Of a stretch of 64,000 nt of DNA, positions 55,290-64,000 are shown one piece after another. The DNA comes from Desmodus rotundus (taxonomy: Eukaryota > Chordata > Mammalia > Chiroptera > Phyllostomidae). The translations under genes and the position numbers were made by a program. The notes under the pieces were generated by a model. That model was not told the origin of the DNA and did not search any database. It saw only the letters and a program-made list of their open reading frames with translations. Where the stretch lies: assembly GCF_022682495.2 (NCBI RefSeq), contig NC_071388.1:178031622-178095621 (forward strand). Reading direction: 5' to 3'. The first letter of the stretch is position 1, and every line of letters begins with the position of its first letter.

Positions 55290-55860
55290 GTCTTTCCTTT
55301 AATAAGCAGCCTTTTCTTCTACGTATTTGAAAAGCTACCCTTGCAGTAGTAACAGGGAACTAAGGAACAAATGACTGACAGTGATGATGCATGCAGAAAT
55401 GTGACAAACTTTTCTTTCAAATAAATATACGCTCAAGTTCTGTATTTAAGGAATTACACCGGGAGGTCACATCTGCCTTGCTACTGTGTTCCAAGCACCT
55501 GTGACATGCCTGGTATATAGCAGGGGTTTAACATATAGTATTAAATGCGCAGATGAAAAACTGTATGAGTGACAAATTACTATCCAACTATAAGCTGACT
55601 CAAAGGTCACTACTGTCCATTTCAGCTCTGGGGACAACTGCACTAAACAATGCCAAAGGAAAATGACGTAGCAATATACAAATTCTTGTAGGAATGATGA
55701 TTTTTGCATATGTACCAGCAGATCATTATCACATATTAAATATGAAATACACAGCTCTAAAATCATCATTTCCATCCTGAGGTGAATAAGAAGCCTGGAG
55801 ACCGAAAATGCCGATGCAGGCACGGCAGCTACCCGAGACTCCGCTCTGGGCCGAGGCGCC
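55290..55860 (-). other. GTF3C3: GTF3C3 3'UTR (extent inferred)
   Basis: Runs leftward from the stop to the first plausible polyadenylation signal. It contains a short MIR-like piece near 55,480-55,540. If that signal is not used, the UTR could extend to an AATAAA (minus strand) at 55,022-55,027, still short of the mariner element ending at 54,967. Confidence 0.55.
55298..55303 (-). terminator. candidate GTF3C3 polyadenylation signal ATTAAA
   Basis: Minus-strand ATTAAA about 560 bases after the stop. An exact AATAAA lies further on at 55,022-55,027. I cannot decide between them from sequence alone. Confidence 0.4.
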
Positions 55861-55983
55861 TCATACGGAACAGTAGGTGTACAGCAGCTTCTGAGCCATC
55901 CTGACATTCCCGCTGTTCTGGTAAATGAGAGACAAGTTGTAGGCGATGTCTCTTCGTAAGTCCACCTGGTCAACCTCTATGCC
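55861..55983 (-). CDS. GTF3C3: GTF3C3 terminal coding exon
   Basis: 40 codons and TGA, phase 0, after an acceptor ending CCCTAG. The peptide starts GIEVDQVDLRRDIAYNLSLI and ends LLYTYCSV. The longer open frame over the same bases on this strand (55,467-55,973) is out of frame with the gene. Confidence 0.95.
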   Translation of the reverse strand, partial: GIEVDQVDLRRDIAYNLSLIYQNSGNVRMAQKLLYTYCSV

Positions 55984-58900
55984 CTAGGGGGGGAAACACC
56001 CAAATGAGTTACATTTCAGACTGACAACCGGATCAATTCTATGGTAAATAAGCAGTTTTGTAAGTGTTCAAAAAGCCATTAAAATTCGTGATACTAAAAA
56101 AAATTATTAAATTGTGCACCTACCTTAGATTTAAATTTTTATCAGATAATGCTGATTCAGTTAACCATTCCAGGAACTCTATTAGCAATATTTTTATATG
56201 TGTAACCCATAAATTGAAGAAAAAGTTTCACCCACAAGCCACAGAATAAACTCCACATGAACTAAGGATTTAAGAATAAAACAATGAAACCATAAAAGAA
56301 AAAAATAGTTGAATAATATGATAATATAATGTTGGACAGGAAAGGTCCTTCTAATAATAGCAAAAGTAGAAACTATAAAAGGAAAGATTAATAGACATGA
56401 CTTCATAAAATTGCTACAAGGACAAACATAAATTATAACACAAATGGACCAGATGTGGGGAAAAATAGCTGTCTCGTGTAACGGATAATAATGGTCACCA
56501 CAGGGGTGTTACTACTTTTTTTTTTAACTTAAATAACAAAGAAACGAATTGGACAGAGTAGATTAGATCTATGTTTCTAATCCTCCCCACTGAAAAACAT
56601 CTGCAACAAAGAAAATGATACTTATAAAGGCTTAAGGAGCAATATGTAAAGGAATTTATGCAATAAAAAACACCGAAGTGTATATATTTCATTAGCATAA
56701 CTATAAATGTATGTATTCATTTGCTTAACATCTAAAGTTGAACAAGTGTAATAGCAAACAGGTGAAAGAGTGTGGGGATTATGAGCATAACAAAAAAATT
56801 AATAAAAACATATACTTTTCTTCAGAAATAAAAAATTAAGACTTTAAACACAGATTATTATCGTATTCGCAACAGTTTACCCTACACTACATCATCTTAA
56901 AAAAATAAATGGTCTTTCATCTTTAGAAAGAAATGTTAGTTACACTTGAACTTGAAAATGAACAAGGACTGTATCACTCAATATTCAGGCTTCATGGCTA
57001 CGTGGAAACCACACGGGCTATCTGGTCACAATCATAAGTCTTAGTCCATGTCACTGCTGATCGGGAAGAAAGCCAGGGTGTCAAAGACTGACTCGTTGCT
57101 GAACAGAATTACACATTTCACTGTCTGGGTCACAACGCTGGGCTAACTGCACTTATTTACATATGGGATGAGCGGCTCCTCAGCCTTCTAATCATACAAT
57201 ACCTCAACCACAAGTGGCGGGAGCTCCAGGGCCTTCTGATAATAATGGATTGCAAGATGAATCAGCCCCAGCTGGTGATGGCCCCGGCCCAAATTGTAGA
57301 ATGATTCCTGGCAGGGCCCACGTAGACTGAGGTATCGATTAAGAAAGGAAAAGCCCTACCAAAAAGAAAAAAAATGATTCAGTAGTTCACTCATTTCACA
57401 AGTATGCACCACTGTATGTGCCACGTGTGGGAATACAAACATTAAAAAAGACACACAGTCCCACCCGAAAAGACACGTGTGTAGTGCAGGCAGTGCAGGC
57501 AGGAGCTCTTCTGAAGGTGTCAAGGAAGGATCACTTTTTTAAGCTAAGGACAGATATATTCATAGAAATGTTACAACTAGCCGTCAAAGATCCAGAGTCT
57601 ATAAAAACACAGGAAAGACACACACACACACACACACACACACACGGCTTCAAATAGGCTTTTGTGGCATTAGAGCCAGTAAACTTTTAAACTTTTCAGT
57701 TTGAAATACATGTCTAAAAGCTTGAGCAGAACAGAAAATCTGAGCCCTCATAACGATGATACTTTAGAAAGGTTACCTCCAGGAGCAGGCTCCCCTGAGC
57801 ACACCTAACCTTTGTCCGTAAGTGGTGCCTTTCGTAAGTTACTTCTCAGGACTTATCTTTTTTTCATTAAAAAAATTTTTTTATTGTATTTTTTTCATTA
57901 CCATTTGTCCCCCTTTTACCCTCTCTCCAGTCACCATACTGTCATCCATGTAGGACCTGTAGGACTTTCCTTAATAACCTCTTAACCCCAAAACTTGTCC
58001 CCCCCACCCTGAAAGCTTCTGACTCAAAGGCTAAAATAAATAAGGCCTTTGGGAGGGAGACACGGATAGTTGCAGAGCGTGGCTGCAATAACAGGCTCTT
58101 GTGGGTCACAGCGCTTCCCAGGTTCACCTTCTCCTTTCAAGCAGCTGCAACTTGTCACCCACAGACAGTCACAAACCGCAAAAGGGCAAGTGTCCTGTGA
58201 AGTAAGTACCCGTATTGTGCTGTGCATGATGCACTTTTTTAGGGAAAATACGGATGCGCATCATACATGGGTAGTACTTGAAATACCTTGTATCTGTTCT
58301 TCTGTTTTGTAATTATTTGTTACCTAAAACTTCTTGTACCATAATGTGTTCAAAAATAAATGCTAAAATTCCTTCATAATACAAGAAACAAGTATCTAAG
58401 TATAATAAGTAATTGAATTAAAAAATTAAAACGAAAGATTTTTTTCCTGAAAGTTTGGGGCAAAAATTTGGATGTGCATTATACACGGCAAAATACGGTA
58501 AATAAATATATTACTGAGAATTAAGAGTAAATCAACTAATTTGTGAGAACAGAATTTAAAATGCAATGATTCCCTGGGTGATCTGCTATATAATAAATGA
58601 TCACAAATGTTCCCTCATAAGTAAATAAATAATAAAAATTCATAAATTCTTTAGAATTAATGCATTTTAGGGACAAAAAGTTATGTTCAATAAACAAATC
58701 ATCCTTCTGCATAACAAAAGAACCCATTTGTTATGTGAAAATATGTGAATGACCTCTACTCCACTGAAAAGCATGACTGTCTGTGAAGCACAGAAGACAA
58801 ACTATTGATCTCAGAGAAATATCAGATCTTCATACTTTAAAATGACAAACTGAAAGACAAACTCTGAGAAAGGAGAATCAGTAATACCAGATGGATCATT

Positions 58901-61071
58901 GCAACCCAAGTGAACAATCAAAAAGTTACCTGCTGCATTTTAATAAATTTTTAACAAGCTTAGGAGGATAATCTTGACAACTGAAAAACTATTAAAATAT
59001 TTAGTGATTAAAAATGTAGGTAATATGGGTGTCCACATTATTTCTTAGACTATGAATCATCAAATATAAAAACTACAAAAAAATGACAAAAACATTGAAA
59101 TAGAAAAAAGAAATGGGTTCTTTTTACATTTTGTCACATTTCAAACATTTTTATCACATCGATCACTAAAGAGCCCAGGTATATACTATCTATATTACAT
59201 TAAATACAGGGAGAAGAGAACATGAAAAATTTTACTCTTATAGTATGCATATAAAGGTAGAAAAGATAAGTAAAATATATGAAATTAGCTTTTTTTAGGA
59301 CAAATGAAAACTATAGTCCTATAACATGAAGACGTAGATTCATGAGAAATTAAAACAATGTAAGAATTGTGCTATTTACAATAAAACTTGCTTTAGAATT
59401 CCAGTGGAAACTGTTCAACCTACATGAGAGATTAGTACAACAAAATCCCATCTACCCATTACTTCTTGTTCCACTTCTCTTCAACCACTTAAAACCTACA
59501 ATTAAACTATAAAAGTGATTTGTTAATGTCATTGATAGGTTGCAACTTTAAGCAAAATGACATATAATGAAACCAGTTTTACCAGAGGCTAACTGATATA
59601 AGCCCAAATAAGTTCCTAGAGCATCTCATCATCATTATAATGAAAGGTGGTTGAATGTAACATTCATTATTCAAGGGCCTGAATTTTTATCCTACCAGGC
59701 CTAAAAGCTATATAATTTAACTATTTATTAGTTAATCCATAAAAATTTCCTATCAATTTTATAAGCTCCATGAGGGCAAGGAACTCTGCCTCTGTACTCA
59801 CTCACTCACTCTCTATCCCCTGTCCTGGCACAATGGGTGCTCACTACGTATTTGTTTAATGTATAAACAATCCTATGTTACTTAATACAGCAAAACTATC
59901 CACTGAGATGATTATGGAAATTTTCAAGTATATAAAAGTAAAAACATTATAATGAACACCAATAACCCAGTTTTAATAATCACCATCATTTTAATTTAGG
60001 CTTTCTTTTAACCATTTTATTTAAAAAAACAAAGAAAAATTCTTTACTAAATCCTGCTACCCAACCCAGCCAACACTTTCTTCCCTTCACTAACTACTTA
60101 AAAACATGTCTGTACATGTATCAAACATATACATGTAAAAAGTGCAATCATAAAAACAAAAGGGTTGAAAATAGAGTGGTGAGCAAGAGAGACAAGACCT
60201 CTGATCCTGGATTGTATATTCTTTTCTTTTTTTTTAGGTTATTTATTTATCTATTTTTAGAGAGAGGGGAAAGGAGGGAGAAAGAAGAGAGAAATATCAA
60301 TGTGTGGTTGCCTCTCGTGTGCCCCCTACTGGGGACCTGGACCGCAATCCAGGCAAGTGCCCTGACTGAGAATCAAACTGGCGACTCTTTGGTTTGCAGG
60401 CCGGTGCTCAATCCACTAGGCCACACCAGCCAGGGCTTGGATTGTATATTCTTATTAGGGAAGACAAACTACAAAAAAGTAAACAAGAGAATGAAAAGGT
60501 AATTCCAAATTGCTGTAAGAAACAAGAAAACTTTAGAAGAACAATTTGTTGGTGATGATGTAAAGAAATAGTAATGCAGCCACATATTTATACATTACTG
60601 TATACACATTATATTTTTAAAAACTAATTTAAAGTATATCAATCTTCAGGACCTAGAAGGCTGGAGACATTAGGGGTTCAAGTATGAAGAGGTCTGCACA
60701 GGTTTCCCCCAGATCCACCTGTATCTCCTCCCCACAGAATGTGGGCCCTTTTCTACATGGCTGCGTGAGCCTGAGGCAGGAGTACTGCAGGTGCCAAGCC
60801 GTGAGTGGCGAACAGAGGGGTAGGCGTTGGGGATACCAACACGTGTACTAAGCAGGTATTACTGTTGAAGCAGGACAGCAAACATTAAGTGTATATTCAT
60901 TTTTAAAGAATATGTAGTCAAGTAATGAGGAATCCAAATTAATTACCTGCACAACAAGAGCATGTCTCCTTAACACGTACTTCTGAGATGCCATGTGAAT
61001 AAAGGTTAGGCCTATACACAGGCTATAGAGAGGCTGGTGGGGATGGGTGCGAAAGGCTTGCACATACTGGC
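55861..61071 (-). CDS. GTF3C3: GTF3C3, last three coding exons (5' part outside window)
   Basis: General transcription factor IIIC subunit 3 (TFIIIC102, counterpart of yeast Tfc4). In the nucleus TFIIIC binds the internal A and B boxes of tRNA-type genes and recruits TFIIIB for RNA polymerase III. Human GTF3C3 is 886 residues; the three exons here give about 132 C-terminal residues. They include LYSLCIGLTFIHMASQKYVL and a canonical tetratricopeptide helix pair (FYNLGRGHHQLGLIHLAIHY, then YQKALELPP). The end is DLRRDIAYNLSLIYQNSGN and LLYTYCSV before TGA. All splice borders and phases agree. No earlier GTF3C3 exon was recognised between 61,072 and the window edge. The gene converges on CCDC150. 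Confidence 0.95.
55984..57202. other. last GTF3C3 intron
   Basis: Mostly AT-rich. No repeat could be assigned with confidence. Confidence 0.45.
57203..57355 (-). CDS. GTF3C3: GTF3C3 penultimate exon (TPR)
   Basis: 153 bases, 51 codons, phase 0 at both ends. The acceptor is TTTTTGGTAG and the donor GTATTG. It encodes GFSFLNRYLSLRGPCQ and then a full TPR with the small and aromatic residues at their usual places (FYNLGRG, IHLAIHYYQKALEL). Confidence 0.96.
57868..57955 (-). repeat. L1 3'-end fragment
   Basis: T-rich start, 'TTCATTACCATTTGTCCCCC' and 'CACCATACTGTCATCCATGT', the same L1 3' end as at 421 and 3,592. Confidence 0.65.
58208..58500. mobile_element. MITE candidate with hairpin left end
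   Basis: Left end TACCCGTATTGTGCTGTGCA and right-end complement TACCGTATTTTGCCGTGTAT, both continuing into A/GTGATGCAC or ATAATGCAC, are inverted repeats. The first 70 bases also contain an internal inverted repeat. No coding capacity; superfamily not determined. Confidence 0.55.
59754..59870 (+). repeat. L2 3'-end fragment
   Basis: 'AAGCTCCATGAGGGCAAGGA', 'TATCCCCTGTCCTGGCACAA' and 'ACGTATTTGTTTAATG' match the ancient L2 3' end. Confidence 0.75.
60224..60437 (-). repeat. VES SINE
   Basis: Reversed VES in the sense orientation of GTF3C3. A perfect 16-base duplication TGGATTGTATATTCTT (60,208-60,223 and 60,438-60,453) flanks it. Confidence 0.96.
60947..61071 (-). CDS. GTF3C3: GTF3C3 exon, third from end
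   Basis: 125 bases. Two bases complete a split Gly codon, then 41 codons run to CAG before GTAATT. The acceptor reads CATTTTTCAG on the minus strand. The peptide starts QYVQAFRTHPHQPLYSLC and ends YVLRRHALVVQ, part of the TPR superhelix. Confidence 0.95.
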
Positions 61072-61330
61072 CTGAAAAATGAACAGTGACAGTAGATGAT
61101 GTGACAAGAACACAGTTCATTATTTCTCCAATACTTATTCTAATACATTTTAAGACTAAATAAGCATTACTGACAGTTAACATATCGAAGTGTACATTCT
61201 AAAATATCAACCAGATGCAAGTTTCAATTTTAAAATAGTGTATAACATATAACAAAATTACAAGGATTTACCCATGAATGTATACGGACTACAAAGATTA
61301 AACATAAGTAACTAAAAGTAATAATCTTTT

Positions 61331-61529
61331 TTTTTAAAGATTTTAATTTATTTTTAGAGAGGGGAAGTAAGAAAGAGAGGGAGAGAAACATCAGTGTGTG
61401 GTTGCCTCTTGCACACCCACCATTGGGGACCTGGCTTGCAACCCAGGCATGTACCATGACTGGGAATTGAACCAGCGACCCTTTGGTTCACAGGCTGACA
61501 CTCAATCCACTGAGCCACACCAGCGGGGC
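61331..61529 (-). repeat. VES SINE
   Basis: Reversed VES in the sense orientation of GTF3C3. An 18-base duplication with two mismatches (61,313-61,330 and 61,530-61,547) flanks it. Confidence 0.93.
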
Positions 61530-61547
61530 TAAAAGTAACATTCTTTT

Positions 61548-62690
61548 AGGCACAACTAGACACTTTCATGTAGAGTAATACTTCCAAAATAAGCAATTTA
61601 TCAATTGTGATCATAAATCTATCTTATGACCTTAAAAATATTTTCAAAGCAACGAAGGAATATGTCTTTTGATGAATTCTTTTGTAAAATTAATTGACCT
61701 GTCTTATAAACTCACATGTAATGATCATGGAGGTGAAAAAATAGCGTTGTTTTGTTTTTAGATAATGGGTGTTGTTTTTCTAAATATAACAACTGCTTTG
61801 TTTTTCCTCAGAAAAGCTAAATGTATTCAGTAATAAAATAAGATTGGGGTTTTTGTGAATTCCATGTATTCACATATACAATCATCTCATGTCAAAAGCT
61901 TACTGATATGAAATGAGGAAATTTAAGTAAATTTTTCTTATAAAAGGAAGATCTATAACTTATCTCATATATATATAATATATATAAAATATATGCATAT
62001 TATATATAAAAACTTCTATTCCTTCTGGCTTCTATTCCAGGAAGAATGACACCACAAAATCTCTTTAGCAGCACTGATTGGTAGACTGCCATTTGGACAT
62101 TCTATTTTTACCTTCCGTAAATTTCTAAATATAGAAAATAAAATTAATCCCTATTTTCTTAATATTAAACTAACAATTCCAAACAGCACACACAGTGGAG
62201 GAGATTTTAAACATCTGATGTTCAAGGTTACTGAGTGAACAATTATAAAAGCACCAGCCACACACAAAGAAACCAGAAGAATTAAAATCGCCAAACCAGT
62301 TTACTCAGAAGTGCACTTGGCAATGCTGGCTTTTAGGCAGCAGGAGATACATGTCTGATTTTAATTTTAAACCTTTGGTTAGGTACTTTTCTACTTGTTT
62401 TCTTCTGATTACTGGGTTTAATTAGAATTAGTAAGCACTATGTAAATAAATCTTGATACAAAGACTTGTCTTGATATAAAGGAATAAACTATCAGCAAAA
62501 ATCTTAAATCCTTTTTTGTACTATAGTAAATTAAAATCGGTAGCAAAACATCCATAATTAACAAAAATTGTTTTAAAAACAAGTAAGCCTAAGTAGGGAG
62601 AATGGTTTACCTTTAAAATAAATTTAAATTTTTTAAATAAAAAATAAAATTTAATTTAATAAAAATAAAAATTAAAAAATAGGTTTTTAA
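61548..62690. other. GTF3C3 intron, unassigned
   Basis: AT-rich with an alternating (AT)n stretch at about 61,966-62,008 and A/T-rich low-complexity sequence at 62,620-62,690. No earlier GTF3C3 exon was found. Confidence 0.45.
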
Positions 62691-64000
62691 GTTCTAGCCA
62701 AAATGGGGGTGTAGGTAGAAATGCTTCACTTCCTCACACAACCAAATAACAACCAATTTAAAAACAACCAGAACTGCCAGAATACAAATTTGCACGAAAC
62801 ACCAACAACCAAGGAGTTAAAGAAACATTCATCCAGACTGGTGTGCCATGACAAAGAAATACGGCCCAAATGAAACAAAAGAGCAAAACTCCAGAAAAAG
62901 GGCTAAGCGACGAGGAGATAGACAACCTACCTGATAGAGAGTTTAAAGCCCTGGTAATCAGGATGCTCACAGAGTTGACTGAGCTTGGTCATGAAATGAA
63001 GGAAGAAGTGAAGGCTACACGAAGTAAAGTAAAGCAAAACATACAGGGAACCCACAGTGAAGGGAAGGAAACTGGGGCTCAAATCAACAATTTTGAACAA
63101 AAGGAAGAAATAAATATCCAACCGGAACAGAATGAAGAAACAAGAATTCAAAACATGAGGGGAATTTAGGAAAGTCCGGGACAACTTTAAACGTTCCAAT
63201 ATGCAAATCATAGGGCTGCCAGAAGGAGAAGAGGAAGAGCAAGAAATTGAAAACTTATTTGGACAAATAATGAAGGGAAATTTCACCAATCTAGTGAAGG
63301 AAAAAAACTTCCAGAAGTCTAGGAAGCACAGAGAGTTCCAATGAAATTGGACTCAAGGAGGAACACACCAAGGCACATCATAATTAAGTTACCCAAGATT
63401 AAAGATAAGGAGAGAATCTTAAAAGCAGCAAGAGGAAGGTAGAGAGTTTCCTACAAAGGAGTGCCCATAAGACTATCAGCTGATTTCTCAAAAGAAATAA
63501 TACAGGCAAGAACGGGCTGGAAAGAAATATTTGAAGTCATGAAAGGCAAGAACCTAAATCCAAGATTTCTCTATCCAGCAAAGCTATTGTTTAGAATGGA
63601 AGAGCAGATAAAGTGCTTCCCAGATAAGGTCAAGTTAAAGGAGTTCATTATCATCAAGCCCTTATTATATGAAATGTTAAAAGGACTTATCTAAGAAATA
63701 GAAGATCAAAAACTATGAACAATAAAATGACAACAAATCATAACTATCAACAGCTGAACCTAAAAAACAAAAACTAAGCAAACAACTAGAACAGGAACAG
63801 AAATTGAGATCACATGGAGGGTTATCAATGGGGAGGTGGAGGGGGCGAGTTGGGCGGGGGGAAGTACAGGGAATAAGAAGCATAAATGGTAGGTACAAAA
63901 GAGACAGGGGGAGGTTAAGAACAGCATAGGAAACAGAGAAAACAAAGAACTTATTTGTACGATCCATGGACATAAACTAAGGTAGGGAGAATGCTGGAAG
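62691..64000 (+). mobile_element. HAL1 copy C, cut by window end
   Basis: Same 5' start as copy B ('GTTCTAGCCAAAATGGGGGT'). ORF1-like frame from about 62,870 (EKGLSDEEIDNLPDREFKAL) continues after frameshifts to KVKLKEFIIIKPLLYEMLKG near 63,690. ATG at 63,727 starts an ORF2-like vestige, then the G-rich 3'UTR. It runs off the right edge. It is antisense to GTF3C3. Confidence 0.88.

Larger units (their letters stand above)
57356..60946. other. GTF3C3 intron
   Basis: Contains a (CA)n run at about 57,618-57,645, an L1 3' fragment, a MITE candidate, L2 and a VES SINE, listed separately. The remaining AT-rich sequence is unassigned. Confidence 0.5.

Noticed and set aside
55467..55973. 168-codon open frame on the minus strand
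   Set aside because: It overlaps the GTF3C3 terminal exon in a different frame and extends into the 3'UTR. The GTF3C3 frame over the same bases matches the known C-terminus, so this one is a shadow.

Overview
This is 64 kb of nuclear DNA from a mammal, almost certainly a bat of the Yangochiroptera. The evidence is about ten tRNA-derived VES-type SINEs, lineage-specific L1 and half-L1 (HAL1) elements, and several short DNA-transposon derivatives of the hAT and Tc1/mariner superfamilies. There is no operon structure, phage, CRISPR array or other prokaryotic feature. I found no complete gene; the window holds the 3' parts of two protein-coding genes that converge tail to tail.

Positions 1-41,450 (+ strand) carry the 3' half of CCDC150. 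Fourteen coding exons between 11,817 and 41,224 encode 580 residues, the C-terminal part of a long coiled-coil protein (about 1,100 residues in human). Each exon has AG/GT borders and the phases agree throughout. An AATAAA lies about 200 bases after the stop. The left 11.8 kb is a nest of L1, mariner and SINE insertions, presumably in an upstream CCDC150 intron.

Positions 41,460-55,290 form the gap between the genes. It holds fragments of old L1s, two copies of an internally deleted mariner in opposite orientation, a hAT MITE, one SINE, a short tandem repeat and long stretches in which I recognise nothing.

Positions 55,300-64,000 (- strand) carry the last three coding exons of GTF3C3, the TPR-containing TFIIIC102 subunit of the RNA polymerase III factor TFIIIC, followed leftward by its 3'UTR. 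The rest is intron with two SINEs, a MITE candidate and a HAL1 cut by the window edge. The order CCDC150 then GTF3C3, convergent, matches human 2q33.1.

The most interesting non-repeat signal is an unannotated exon-like block at 24,274-24,653 inside a CCDC150 intron. It has a strong acceptor, a consensus GTAAGT donor and a start codon opening 106 codons, and it ends in phase 0, so it could splice in frame onto the next CCDC150 exon. That would give an alternative N-terminus for a short isoform. I do not recognise its peptide. I see no new multi-gene system in this window.
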